From: Paracandidimonas soli
Lineage (GTDB): Bacteria; Pseudomonadota; Gammaproteobacteria; Burkholderiales; Burkholderiaceae_B
Assembly: GCF_004342005.1 (NCBI RefSeq)
Contig: NZ_SMBX01000012.1
Span: 27,178 to 91,177, forward strand
Reading direction: 5' to 3'
Length of the DNA stretch: 64,000 nucleotides
This document shows, in pieces, positions 42,570 to 51,641 of the stretch. Under the pieces are notes generated by a model. It was not told where the DNA came from. It searched no databases and saw nothing but the letters and a program-made list of their open reading frames with translations. Numbering within the stretch: position 1 is the first letter of the stretch; each line of letters opens with the position of its first letter. The position numbers and the translations under genes were made by a program.

Positions 42570-45500
42570 TCAGACTGTCATGCTCCCTTGCGCCTGGTGC
42601 CGGATCAGCCGGGCATAGGCGCCGCCGCTCGCCAGCAACTCGTCGTGCGTCCCCTGCCCGGCCAGTTTCCCTTGATCCAGTACCAATATCTGGTCGGCCT
42701 CGCGAATGGTCGAGAGCCGGTGAGCAATCACCAGGGTAGTACGCTCGCGCATCAATGTGTCGAGGGCGCTGCGTACCTGGATCTCGCTCAGCGTGTCCAG
42801 GTGCGAAGTGGCTTCGTCCAGGATCAGGATGGGCGCGTTCTTCAGGAAGGCGCGGGCGATGGAAATGCGCTGGCGCTGGCCTCCCGACAACTGCATGCCG
42901 CGCTCGCCGACCCGCGTTTCCAGGCCTTGCGGCAGCGCCGCCACGAAATCCGATAGTGCCGCTCGCTGCAGCGCGGCGTGGACTTCCTCTTCGCTGGCTT
43001 CGGGGCGGGCCAGCCGGATGTTGGCCGCCAGCGTGTCATTGAACAGGTAGGTATCCTGCGTCACAAGAGCCACATGATCGCGCAGGTCGTCCAGTTCGAG
43101 CTCGCGCACATCGATGCCGCCGATGCGGATCGCGCCGGCGTCCACATCCCAGAAACGCAGCATCAGGCTGGCGACCGTGCTCTTGCCCGCGCCGGAAGAT
43201 CCCACCAGCGCCGTCGTGGCGCCGGGCCGGAGCTGGAAGGAGAGGGAGTCCAGCGTGGGCCGGGATGCCCGCGCATAGCGGAAGCCGACCTGGTCGAATT
43301 CGACCGGCAGCCCGCCTTGCGTGCGCGTCAGCCGGAGAGGGCCGTCAGTGACGGGCACGGGTTCGTTGCTTACCACGTGCAGCCGCCGGCTCGCGGCTAT
43401 GGTGTCGGCCAGTTGCCGGCTCACCTGGGAAATCTCGGAAACGGGCAGGAAGGTTGCCAGCGCCACGAGCACCAGCAGCGGCACCATGACCGGATCGATC
43501 CCGCCCGTGCCGGCCATCAGCGCGCCCGCAACCGCCACTGCCAGGCCGCCCAGGCCCATGGCGACCTCGAACCAGGCGCTTTGCGCCGACAGGTCGTTCA
43601 GGATGGCCCGGCGCCGGATGCCGTAATGCTCGGCGATCTTCAGGAACTGCTCGCGCCGCTGAGTCGTGGCCTGGAAAGCGGTGAGATCCGCCAGGCCCTG
43701 GATGGTGTCCGTCATGTGCGCGCTCATCTCCCCGAGCGCGCCGCGGGCCTGTTCGCCCAGCGCATCGACGCGCCGCCTGCCGCGTACCGGAGACAGCAGG
43801 GCATAGGCCAGGAACGGCAGCAGCGCCAAGGCCACCGGCCAGCTGTAGACGGCCAGGAAGCCCAGCACGGTGGCGGGCACCACGACCGATACGATCGCCG
43901 GCGCGATGGTGTGCGCGTAGAAGTACTCGATCATTTCCACGTCCTGCGTGGCCAGGGCGACCAGGTCGCCCGAACGGCGCTCCAGCAGGTAGGCGGGCGC
44001 AAGCTGCTCGAGCTTGTCGAACAGATCGATGCGCATCTTCGCCAGCAGCTTGTAGGCCATCGCGTGCGCCAGCCAGGACTCCAGCCAGTGGAACAGCGCG
44101 GCTAGCGGGGCCACGATCAGCAGCGCAGCGATCAGTCCTCCGGTCGGCTCGCCGTTGCGCAGCGCCGCCACGACCAGCGCGCTCAGGGCGCCCACGCCGA
44201 TGAAAGCCGCCACACGCGCCACGCCGAGCGCGATGGTGGCGGCCAGCGTGCCGCGCCAGGGCCGCACCACGGACAGCAACGTGGCAAGGACATCGCGCCA
44301 GCCGATCTGCGCGGCGTCTTCGTCGAGCGCTCGCGCCGCTGGCTCGGCGGAGGCGCTGGTCGTTGCGGAGGGCGATTGCTTTGCTTCGGCCATGGCCGGC
44401 GCCTGCCGGCTTGAGGCCTGCTCATGCATCAGTTGGTGGTACAGGCCGTCGTTGCGCATCAACTGTTCGTGAGTGCCGGACTCGACGATGCGACCCTGGT
44501 CCAGCACCAGCGTGCGGTCGGTATCGATCACGCTGGCCAGGCGGTGCGCGAGGATCAGCGTCGTGCGTCCGGCCATGAGGCGATCCAGTGCCTGCTGGAT
44601 CAAGGCCTCGTTCTCGGAATCGACCGAGGACAGGGCTTCGTCGAGGATCAGGATGGGCGCGTCGCGCAGCAGCGCGCGGGCGATGGCGACGCGCTGGCGC
44701 TGCCCGCCCGACAGCTGCAGGCCGCGCTCGCCCAGCTGTGTCTCGTAGCCGTCGGGCAGAGACATGATGAAGTCATCGATGTTGGCGGAACGGGCTGCCG
44801 CGCGCACCTGTTCGCGGGTCGCGTCGGGGCGGCCAAGGCGAATGTTCTCGTCCAGTGTGCCATGGAACAAGGTGATGTCCTGGCTGACCAGGGCGATGTG
44901 CGAGAGCAGGGTGTCCGGGGACAGCTCGCGCACGTCGTATCCACCCACGGATATGCTTCCGCCCTGCGGCGTAGCCTCGCGCAGGAGCAGGCGGACGATG
45001 GTGGATTTGCCGGCGCCGCTGGGGCCGACCACGCCGACGCGCTCGCCTGCCGCGATCTCGAAGCTAAGGCCGCGATGCGCAGGGCGCTCGGGCTGGTACG
45101 AGAACATGACATCGTCGAAGCGGATGGCGGGATCCAGCCGCGCCGGCGCCAATCCGCTCTCGGTTTGCTCGTCGGCCCGGCGGGCATCGTTGAGCGCATG
45201 GATGCTGGCCGCCGCGGACTGTCCGAGCATGCCCTGGTGCAGCACCGCGCGCAGGTCGCGCAAGGGCCGGAAAATTTCCGTGCCGGCCATCAGTACGATG
45301 AGCAGAGCCTCCAGGCTCATCTCGCCGCTCATCACCCGTGCTGCGCCCAGCGTGATGGCAAGCGCGGCGCCCAGCGCCACGCCCAGGTCGCTGATGCCGC
45401 GCGTGAGCACGCTGACCGACAGAACCCAGAATGTCTGGTCCGACAGATGGCGGGCGCGCTCGGCCAGGCGGCGGCCGAAACTCTTGCCCTGGCCGAAGGC

Positions 45501-46127
45501 CTTGAGCGTGGGCAAGCCCTGCACAGCATCGAGAAAATCCTCGCCGAACTGGTTGAGGGCCTTTGAGCGCGCCTGGCTGGCGCGCCGGTCAAGCGCGTGC
45601 ACAGTCGCCGGACCGAACAGGGAAAACAGCGCCGCGACCAGCAGTACCGCAGCAGTGGGCACGTCCCAGAACGCGATCACGGCGAAAATGGCCAGCGGCG
45701 CGATCAGCGAGATCGCGACCTGGGGCAGGTAGCGGCCGAAGAAAGTCTGCAACTGCTCCACGCCATCGATCACGGTCAGCATCACGCCTCCGGTGCGCTG
45801 GTTGGCGAACCAGGCCGGGCCCAGCGCGACGATGCGATCGTACAGGCCGGCGCGTAGGGTCTGCTGGATCGTGGCGGCGCAGCGGTTGGCCTCCACGGTG
45901 CGCAGATGATCCAGCCAGGCGCGCAACAGGATCATCGCGGCTGCCAGCAGGGCAGGCGTCAGCCATTGTTGCCAAGGCTGCTGGTCGAACACGCGGGCCA
46001 GCAACTGGCCCAGGAATACATAGCGGGCGATACCGGCCAGCAAGGCAAGCAGGCCGAGAAGCACGCCGCCGGCCATCCGTGAGCGCAGCCCGGCAGTCAT
46101 GCGCCACAGGCGGAAATCAAAATACAT
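42570..46127 (-). CDS. Single-chain fused ABC exporter (two TMD-NBD halves, CydDC-like)
   Basis: A 1185-residue protein with two complete exporter halves in one chain. Half 1: six helices (about 15-290), Walker A GPSGAGKST at 368-376, signature LSGGQRQR and Walker B LILDEALSS. A polar Ala/Ser/Glu linker (about 575-625) leads to half 2 with its own six helices, Walker A GSSGAGKST, LSGGQRQR and LILDEATSH. Half 1 resembles CydD (thiol exporter partner; WLDHLRTVEANRCAATIQQ), so export of glutathione/cysteine or a peptide is possible, yet no cydAB is near. ATG at 46127 follows AAGGAG. Confidence 0.88.
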   Translation of the reverse strand: MYFDFRLWRMTAGLRSRMAGGVLLGLLALLAGIARYVFLGQLLARVFDQQPWQQWLTPALLAAAMILLRAWLDHLRTVEANRCAATIQQTLRAGLYDRIVALGPAWFANQRTGGVMLTVIDGVEQLQTFFGRYLPQVAISLIAPLAIFAVIAFWDVPTAAVLLVAALFSLFGPATVHALDRRASQARSKALNQFGEDFLDAVQGLPTLKAFGQGKSFGRRLAERARHLSDQTFWVLSVSVLTRGISDLGVALGAALAITLGAARVMSGEMSLEALLIVLMAGTEIFRPLRDLRAVLHQGMLGQSAAASIHALNDARRADEQTESGLAPARLDPAIRFDDVMFSYQPERPAHRGLSFEIAAGERVGVVGPSGAGKSTIVRLLLREATPQGGSISVGGYDVRELSPDTLLSHIALVSQDITLFHGTLDENIRLGRPDATREQVRAAARSANIDDFIMSLPDGYETQLGERGLQLSGGQRQRVAIARALLRDAPILILDEALSSVDSENEALIQQALDRLMAGRTTLILAHRLASVIDTDRTLVLDQGRIVESGTHEQLMRNDGLYHQLMHEQASSRQAPAMAEAKQSPSATTSASAEPAARALDEDAAQIGWRDVLATLLSVVRPWRGTLAATIALGVARVAAFIGVGALSALVVAALRNGEPTGGLIAALLIVAPLAALFHWLESWLAHAMAYKLLAKMRIDLFDKLEQLAPAYLLERRSGDLVALATQDVEMIEYFYAHTIAPAIVSVVVPATVLGFLAVYSWPVALALLPFLAYALLSPVRGRRRVDALGEQARGALGEMSAHMTDTIQGLADLTAFQATTQRREQFLKIAEHYGIRRRAILNDLSAQSAWFEVAMGLGGLAVAVAGALMAGTGGIDPVMVPLLVLVALATFLPVSEISQVSRQLADTIAASRRLHVVSNEPVPVTDGPLRLTRTQGGLPVEFDQVGFRYARASRPTLDSLSFQLRPGATTALVGSSGAGKSTVASLMLRFWDVDAGAIRIGGIDVRELELDDLRDHVALVTQDTYLFNDTLAANIRLARPEASEEEVHAALQRAALSDFVAALPQGLETRVGERGMQLSGGQRQRISIARAFLKNAPILILDEATSHLDTLSEIQVRSALDTLMRERTTLVIAHRLSTIREADQILVLDQGKLAGQGTHDELLASGGAYARLIRHQAQGSMTV

Positions 46128-46227
46128 GGCAACTCCTTTCGACCTGGGTATCTTACTTGAGGCGTAGGGGAGTGTCTTTGGCAAAGGGCGTGTGTTGATT
46201 GCCGGGGCGAACTGCCTTTCTGACGGG

Positions 46228-46267
46228 AAAGGCCCTCGCCATCGGGTTTGCGATGGCGAGGGCCTTT
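46228..46267 (-). terminator. Strong stem-loop terminator
   Basis: AAAGGCCCTCGCCATCG pairs perfectly with its complement over a 6-base loop, 52 bases after the end of the FMN reductase gene and between it and the next minus-strand gene. Short T-tract only. Confidence 0.7.
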
Positions 46268-46319
46268 TGTTCCTGGAGGCTTATGTCGATTGCCCTTCGG
46301 ACGAGGCAGGGTGGTCTAT

Positions 46320-46868
46320 TCAGGTCAGTTTCTGGATCAGTGTAGAGAATTTGTTCAGCATCGCGGAGAGGAATTCGCGCGTCGATGCGTTGGTGACCTG
46401 GTAGTCGTCGTCGATCAGCCCCGGCTTGAACGATATGTAGGTTTCGCCGCCCATGACGGTCGCGCCCAGGATGCCCAGGATCTGTCGCAGATGCTGCTGG
46501 CCCACGGCGGTGCCGATGGCGCCGGGGGAAGCGCCGCAGATGGCCGTAGGCTTGTCGCGCCAGACATTGGCGTCAGCGGGCTTCGAGCCCCAGTCGATCG
46601 CGTTCTTGAGCAGGGCGGGGAGGGAGCGATTGTGCTCCGGCATGACGATCAGGACGGCATCGCAAGCGGCCACTTCCGACGTGAAGCGGTTGACGGTTTC
46701 AGGACGGTTGTCCTCGAGATCGCCGTTGTAGATAGGCAGATCGTCGATGCGGATGTCCTGGAATTGCAGGGAGGGGTCGGCCAGTTTTACCAGCGCCTTG
46801 GCAAGGATGCGGTTGATGGATGCCTTGCGGGCGCTGCCTACGATCAGGGCGATTTTCTTGGGTGTCAT
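46320..46868 (-). CDS. NADPH-dependent FMN reductase (chromate/quinone reductase type)
   Basis: A 182-residue flavodoxin-like reductase: phosphate loop GSARKASINR (about 11-20), MPEHNRSLPALLKNAIDW with the FMN-isoalloxazine contact PEHN, and the GASPGAIG loop. This is the ChrR/YieF group that reduces quinones, azo dyes or chromate with NAD(P)H and protects against redox stress. ATG at 46868 gives the family length. Divergent from the atuA-like operon across 284 bases. Confidence 0.88.
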   Translation of the reverse strand: MTPKKIALIVGSARKASINRILAKALVKLADPSLQFQDIRIDDLPIYNGDLEDNRPETVNRFTSEVAACDAVLIVMPEHNRSLPALLKNAIDWGSKPADANVWRDKPTAICGASPGAIGTAVGQQHLRQILGILGATVMGGETYISFKPGLIDDDYQVTNASTREFLSAMLNKFSTLIQKLT

Positions 46869-47057
46869 TGGAACCTCGGTCTTTTCATGCAAGCGGTTGA
46901 ACGATTGTATGTTCGGTTTACCGGTAAAGCATGGCATATATGCACGGCCAGGGGAAGTGCCGAACGGCTGCCGGTCTTCCGGTACGGATGGAAGATGCCA
47001 AAGTATTTGCTGTGGTTATTTATCTGATTTTCTTATTAATTGATTTGATCTTTCTAT

Positions 47058-47103
47058 TTTACTGATGATTCAGCAGGGACTATAGTGGCTTTCGTCAAAG
47101 CCA
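47058..47103 (+). promoter_or_regulatory. Promoter and operator of the atuA-like operon
   Basis: TTTACT (47058-47063), 17 bases, TATAGT (47081-47086), then the inverted repeat TGGCTTT-CGTC-AAAGCCA (47086-47103) exactly over the expected transcription start, 50 bases before the first gene. A repressor bound there would block initiation. The rest of the gap (46869-47057) is AT-rich and shows nothing further. Confidence 0.55.
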
Positions 47104-47152
47104 TGCCAGTGCGGTTTTGATGTATGAAAAGATTAATAGAAAGAGGAGACGC

Positions 47153-48508
47153 ATGAGCAATACGATCTGTCGGGTCGGTTGTGCGACGGGGTTTTCCGGC
47201 GACAGGGCTGATGGTGCCATCCCGCTGGTGCAGACGCTGATTGCGAAGGGCGGCGGCGTTCTGGTGTTTGAAACGCTGGCGGAACGGACCCTGGCATTGG
47301 CGCAATTGGAATTGGACCGCAATCCTGAAGCGGGGTACGAGAGCCAGCTCCATGACCTGATCTCTCCGATACTGGCAGACTGCCTGCGTCATCATATTCC
47401 CATCGTCGGCAACTTCGGGGCTGCGAATCCCCGCGCCGCGGCCATGTGCATTCTTGAGATCGCCCGCCAGCAGGGGCTGTCCGAGCCCCGCGTGGCGGTG
47501 GTGTTCGGAGACAAGCTGGAAACGCCAGAGCAGCGTCAGGCGCTGCGCGAGCGTCTGGGGGCTGCACTGGATGAGGTGGATGTCGTGAGCGCCAACGCGT
47601 ACATCGGCGCCCACGAAATTGCCGAGGCATTGTCCGAGGGGGCCCAGGTGGTGGTGACGGGGCGGGTGGCCGATCCTTCCCTGGTGCTGGGGCCCGCCCT
47701 GGCGCAGCACGGATGGCGGGCCGACGACTGGGCGCAGCTGGGCTGCGCAACGATTGCCGGCCATTTGCTGGAGTGCGGCGCCCAGGTCACGGGCGGCTAT
47801 TTCGCCGTTCCGGGCCTGAAGGACGTGCCGGACCTGCATGCGGTCGGCATGCCCATCGTGGAAATCCTGCAGGACGGCAGCTTCACTGTGAGCAAGGCTC
47901 AGAATACCGGCGGGTATGTCAATGCGCGCACGGTCAAGGAACAGTTGCTGTACGAAGTCCATGATCCCGCGCGCTATCTCACGCCCGACGTCGTGGCGGA
48001 TTTCAGCCAGGCCTATGTGGAGGAAGTCGGCCAGGACGAGGTGGCGGTCCATGGCGTGACCGGACATGCCCGGCCGGATGAACTGAAGGTGAATGTCTGC
48101 TATCGGGGCGGGTGGCTGGCCGAGGCTGAGATTTCCTATGCGGGACTGCAGGCGGAAGCCAGGGCCAGGCTTGCCGCGGAGATCGTTCGCTGCCGCATCG
48201 CGGATCTGCTGCCTTTGCGTATCGACCTGATTGGCGCGCTGAGCATTCTTGGAGACGACGCCGGACGAATGCTGGCCAGGGAGCCCGATCTGCAGCGTCG
48301 CGATGTGCGCCTGCGCGTTGCCGCCATCCATGAGGAAAAATCCGTCGCGCAACGGGTTCCCAAGGAAGTGACGGCGTTGTATACCTGCGGGCCTGCGGGC
48401 GGGGGCGGAGTACGGACCAGCCTGCAGCCGCGCCTGCACATGATGTCGTGCACCATTCCGCGCGCCTTGGTGCGGGCAGGCTGGTACTGGATGAGGGGGC
48501 GGGAATGA
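47153..48508 (+). CDS. AtuA-like protein (DUF1446), large subunit
   Basis: A 451-residue DUF1446 protein. CRVGCATGFSGDRADGAIPL opens the chain, then IVGNFGAANPRAAA, VVVTGRVADPSLVLGPAL and QNTGGYVNARTVKEQLLYEV, all family marks. In Pseudomonas atuA is the first gene for citronellol/geraniol degradation, but the reaction is unknown. The usual C-terminal domain is missing here and is coded by the next gene, overlapping by ATGA. No geranyl-CoA carboxylase genes are near, so the substrate is likely not a terpene. Good AGGAG site. Confidence 0.85.
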   Translation: MSNTICRVGCATGFSGDRADGAIPLVQTLIAKGGGVLVFETLAERTLALAQLELDRNPEAGYESQLHDLISPILADCLRHHIPIVGNFGAANPRAAAMCILEIARQQGLSEPRVAVVFGDKLETPEQRQALRERLGAALDEVDVVSANAYIGAHEIAEALSEGAQVVVTGRVADPSLVLGPALAQHGWRADDWAQLGCATIAGHLLECGAQVTGGYFAVPGLKDVPDLHAVGMPIVEILQDGSFTVSKAQNTGGYVNARTVKEQLLYEVHDPARYLTPDVVADFSQAYVEEVGQDEVAVHGVTGHARPDELKVNVCYRGGWLAEAEISYAGLQAEARARLAAEIVRCRIADLLPLRIDLIGALSILGDDAGRMLAREPDLQRRDVRLRVAAIHEEKSVAQRVPKEVTALYTCGPAGGGGVRTSLQPRLHMMSCTIPRALVRAGWYWMRGRE

Positions 48509-48891
48509 GTGGTTCCATGGTGGAGGTTCCCCTGTACAGGCTGGCCCATAGCCGCACAGGAGACAAAGGAGATATATCCAGCATCAGCGTCATCGCGTGG
48601 GATGCGGCATGCTACGCGGTTTTGCTGGAAGAGGTGACTGTAAAGCGCGTGACGGAATGGTTCGCCGATCGCCATCCCGTCCGTGTGCTGCGCTATGAGC
48701 TGCCTGGACTGCAAGCGCTCAACCTGGTGCTGGAGGGAGTGCTGGACGGCGGGGTGAACCATGCGTTGAACCTGGATGCGCATGGCAAAGGCCTGTCATT
48801 CCATTTGCTGGATATGCCTGTCGGCATTCCCGAAAAAATGCGTGCTGCTTTGCCGGACATTGCAAAGACAGCAAATGACGCGATGAAGTAA
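48505..48891 (+). CDS. AtuA-like C-terminal domain protein, small subunit
   Basis: A 128-residue protein equal to the ferredoxin-like C-terminal domain of long AtuA proteins: PLYRLAHSRTGDKGDISSIS near the start (HSR.GDKG is the hallmark) and LNLVLEGVLDGG later. Starts inside the stop of the large gene, so the two are made in equal amounts and should form a complex. Confidence 0.8.
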   Translation: MSGSMVEVPLYRLAHSRTGDKGDISSISVIAWDAACYAVLLEEVTVKRVTEWFADRHPVRVLRYELPGLQALNLVLEGVLDGGVNHALNLDAHGKGLSFHLLDMPVGIPEKMRAALPDIAKTANDAMK

Positions 48892-48918
48892 TCATCCTGT
48901 TTTCGAAGAGGAAAGAAT

Positions 48919-50367
48919 ATGCAGTTGACCCAATATGGTTGTTTTATCGATGGCGTCTGGGCGCCCGCCAGCTCCGGCGGCTATGTGGAGGTTCTTGATC
49001 CGGCAACAGGCTCTCTTATTGCCGAGATCGCGCGGGGGAGGGAAGCCGACGTCGATGCCGCCGTGGCAAGCGCCAGGCAGGCATTGCCGGCCTGGGCGGA
49101 TAGCCTGCCGGCGCAGCGCGCCCGCCTATTGGCGGCAATAGCCAGGCGCATCCTGAACGAGCAGGAGGAGCTGGCAAGACTGGAATCGCTGGATACCGGC
49201 AAGCCCTTGCAGCAGGCGCAGGCGGATGCCGTGGCTGCGGCCCGCTTTTTCGAGTATTACGCCGGCATTGCCGACAAGGTCCAGGGGGCGTCCATCCCCA
49301 TCGGGACGGAGTTTTTCGATTTCACCGTGCGCGAGCCCATGGGAGTGACGGCGCAGATCGTTCCCTGGAACTACCCCCTGCAGATTGCATGCCGCGGCAT
49401 TGCTCCGGCGCTGGCCACAGGAAACACCGTCGTCGTCAAGCCGGCCGAACTGGCATGCCTGAGCGTCCTGGCCCTGACGCGCATTTGTCATGAAGAAGGC
49501 TTGCCCGCAGGTGTGCTGAATGTGGTGACTGGCTTGGGCCACGAGGCCGGGGCGGCGCTGGCGGCGCATTCGGACATCAACCTGCTCGTGTTCACGGGCT
49601 CTGTGCAGACAGGTCGCAATGTCATGCGCGCCGCGGCGGAAAACATTGTCCCCGTCCTGCTGGAGCTGGGAGGGAAATCTCCCAATATCGTCCTGCCGGA
49701 CGCCGACGTGGATGCCATCGCGCCCCTGCTGCTGAAAGCCGCGTTTCCTCACGCCGGACAGACCTGCTCGGCCGGGACGCGGGTGCTGGTGCATCGCAGC
49801 CAGCACAAAAAGCTGGTCGAGCGCTTGAGCGCATTGCTCAAGACACTGAAAGTCGGTCCAGGGCTGCAGAAGCCGGATATCGGGGCCCTGGTCAGCCGCG
49901 CCCAGCAGCAAAAGGTGGAAGGATATATCGACCTCGCCCGGCAGGAAGGCGCAACGGTGATACAGGGCGGCGTATGGCAGGGCGATACCGATATGGCGGC
50001 AGGCAGTTTCGTCATGCCGACCATACTGGACGACGTCGGGGCCGGCATGCGCGTGCACCAGGAGGAAATCTTCGGTCCCGTGCTGAGCATCGTGGCGTTC
50101 GACGATGAGGACGAAGCGGTCAGGATCGCCAATGCCACGGAATACGGGCTCGTTGCGGGGGTATGGGGTAAGGATGTCGGCGCCACCCATCGGATCGCGC
50201 GGCGTGTCCAGGCCGGGCAGGTATTCATCAACTGCTATGGCGCCGGAGGAGGGGTCGAGCTGCCTTTCGGCGGTTACCGCAAATCGGGCTTCGGGCGTGA
50301 AAAGGGGCTGGATGCGCTGCTGTCCTACACGCAGGTAAAGAATATCTGCATCCGTATCGAGTCCTGA
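48919..50367 (+). CDS. Aldehyde dehydrogenase (NAD-dependent, ALDH superfamily)
   Basis: A 482-residue ALDH. PWNYP at 149-153 with N151, the general base E249 in LELGGKSPN and the nucleophile C283 in GQTCSAGTR are intact. The closest feel is to betaine aldehyde/gamma-aminobutyraldehyde or general semialdehyde dehydrogenases. In this operon it should oxidise the aldehyde made by the iron alcohol dehydrogenase that follows 29 bases later. Confidence 0.93.
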   Translation: MQLTQYGCFIDGVWAPASSGGYVEVLDPATGSLIAEIARGREADVDAAVASARQALPAWADSLPAQRARLLAAIARRILNEQEELARLESLDTGKPLQQAQADAVAAARFFEYYAGIADKVQGASIPIGTEFFDFTVREPMGVTAQIVPWNYPLQIACRGIAPALATGNTVVVKPAELACLSVLALTRICHEEGLPAGVLNVVTGLGHEAGAALAAHSDINLLVFTGSVQTGRNVMRAAAENIVPVLLELGGKSPNIVLPDADVDAIAPLLLKAAFPHAGQTCSAGTRVLVHRSQHKKLVERLSALLKTLKVGPGLQKPDIGALVSRAQQQKVEGYIDLARQEGATVIQGGVWQGDTDMAAGSFVMPTILDDVGAGMRVHQEEIFGPVLSIVAFDDEDEAVRIANATEYGLVAGVWGKDVGATHRIARRVQAGQVFINCYGAGGGVELPFGGYRKSGFGREKGLDALLSYTQVKNICIRIES

Positions 50368-50396
50368 ACATATCAAGGCATGCAAAGCAAAGGCGA

Positions 50397-51563
50397 ATGA
50401 CAATGGCCAAGACCGGTTTTTCTTTTTCGTGCCCCACCAAGGTGGTTTTCGGTGTGGACACGCATCGGCAGCTTCCCTCCCTGGTCAAGGAAAGAGGCGC
50501 AGCCCGTGTGTTTCTCGTTGTGGACCCTGCGCTGGTGCAAAGCCAGATCGTGCAGGCTATCTCATCGGGACTGAGCGATGACGGCATCTCCTTCGAGGTT
50601 TTTGCCGAGGGCACGCCGGATCCCGAGGATGTTGCGGTCCGGTTGGCGTTTGCTCGCTGCCAGGCGCACGGGGCCGAGGCCATGGTCGCCATCGGCGGAG
50701 GCAGCACCATCGACCTCGCCAAGGCCGTCGCCATCCTGATGACCAACGGCGGGGAAATCGCCGACTATGAGGGCATCGACAAGTTCGGGATTCCGCCCCT
50801 GCCGCTGATTGCCGTGCCGACGACGGCCGGCACAGGCTCGGAGGTTTCCGGCGCCTGCGTCATTACCGACACCTCCCGCGACGTGAAGATGGCGATCCGC
50901 CACGCGACGTATTGCCCGGCGCAGGTCGCCATCCTCGACCCCCTGGCGGTCGCGTCCATGCCCGCGCACGTGGCCGCCTATGCCGGGATCGATGCCTTCG
51001 TACACGCATTCGAATCCTATCTGTCCAAATTGGCGAACCCTTTTTCGGATGCCGTCAACATCCATGCCATGAAGCTGATTTCCGGCAGCATCAGGGAGTT
51101 TGTCGCGGACCGGAAGAACACGCAGGCGGCGCTGGACATGCTGTCGGGCTCGTCGATGGCGGCGCTATCCTTCGGCGTCACCGGATTGGGCAATGTGCAT
51201 TGCATGGCCCTGCCGCTGGGCGGCCTGTTCCATGTCCCCCATGGCCTGGCGAATGCGGTTTGCCTGCCTGTCGTCGCCGAGTTCAACCTGAGCGCTCGGC
51301 AGGAGCGTTATGCGCATGTGGCTGAAATCCTGAACGCCGGCGGCACGGGGCAATCGGAGCAGGCCCGGGCGCAGGGCGCCGTAGAGGCCATCGGGGGAAT
51401 ATGCCGCGACCTGGGCATACCCGAGCGCCTGCGCGACGTCGGCGTAACGGAAGACGCCCTGGATGAGCTGGCCAGAAGAAGCTATGCCGCCGACTACAAC
51501 CGCTGGAATCCTCGCTACACCACGGAAGAGGAGTTCAGGGAGCTGTTCCGCAGGATTTACTGA
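50397..51563 (+). CDS. Iron-containing alcohol dehydrogenase
   Basis: A 388-residue group III alcohol dehydrogenase: NAD site GGGST at 100-104, TTAGTGSEVSGACVI, and metal ligands in the DAFVHAFESY and GLFHVPHGLANA stretches (Asp, His, His, His). It oxidises an alcohol or hydroxyacid. With the ALDH before it an alcohol-aldehyde-acid route is plausible. Starts at 50397 or two codons later. The next genes encode a TRAP importer, from a separate sigma-54 promoter. Confidence 0.92.
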   Translation: MTMAKTGFSFSCPTKVVFGVDTHRQLPSLVKERGAARVFLVVDPALVQSQIVQAISSGLSDDGISFEVFAEGTPDPEDVAVRLAFARCQAHGAEAMVAIGGGSTIDLAKAVAILMTNGGEIADYEGIDKFGIPPLPLIAVPTTAGTGSEVSGACVITDTSRDVKMAIRHATYCPAQVAILDPLAVASMPAHVAAYAGIDAFVHAFESYLSKLANPFSDAVNIHAMKLISGSIREFVADRKNTQAALDMLSGSSMAALSFGVTGLGNVHCMALPLGGLFHVPHGLANAVCLPVVAEFNLSARQERYAHVAEILNAGGTGQSEQARAQGAVEAIGGICRDLGIPERLRDVGVTEDALDELARRSYAADYNRWNPRYTTEEEFRELFRRIY

Positions 51564-51601
51564 AGCTTGTTTTTGTGAAGATACAAAGAACATAACGTGC
51601 C

Positions 51602-51617
51602 TGGCACTATTTTTGCA
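51602..51617 (+). promoter_or_regulatory. Sigma-54 promoter of the TRAP operon
   Basis: TGGCAC-TATTT-TTGCA fits the -24/-12 consensus at every conserved base and at the exact spacing. Transcription should start near 51628, giving a short leader with AGGAG and the ATG at 51642. The activator (an NtrC/DctD-type protein) is not in the window. Confidence 0.85.
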
Positions 51618-51641
51618 ATCCACCCTGGATAGGAGATGAAG

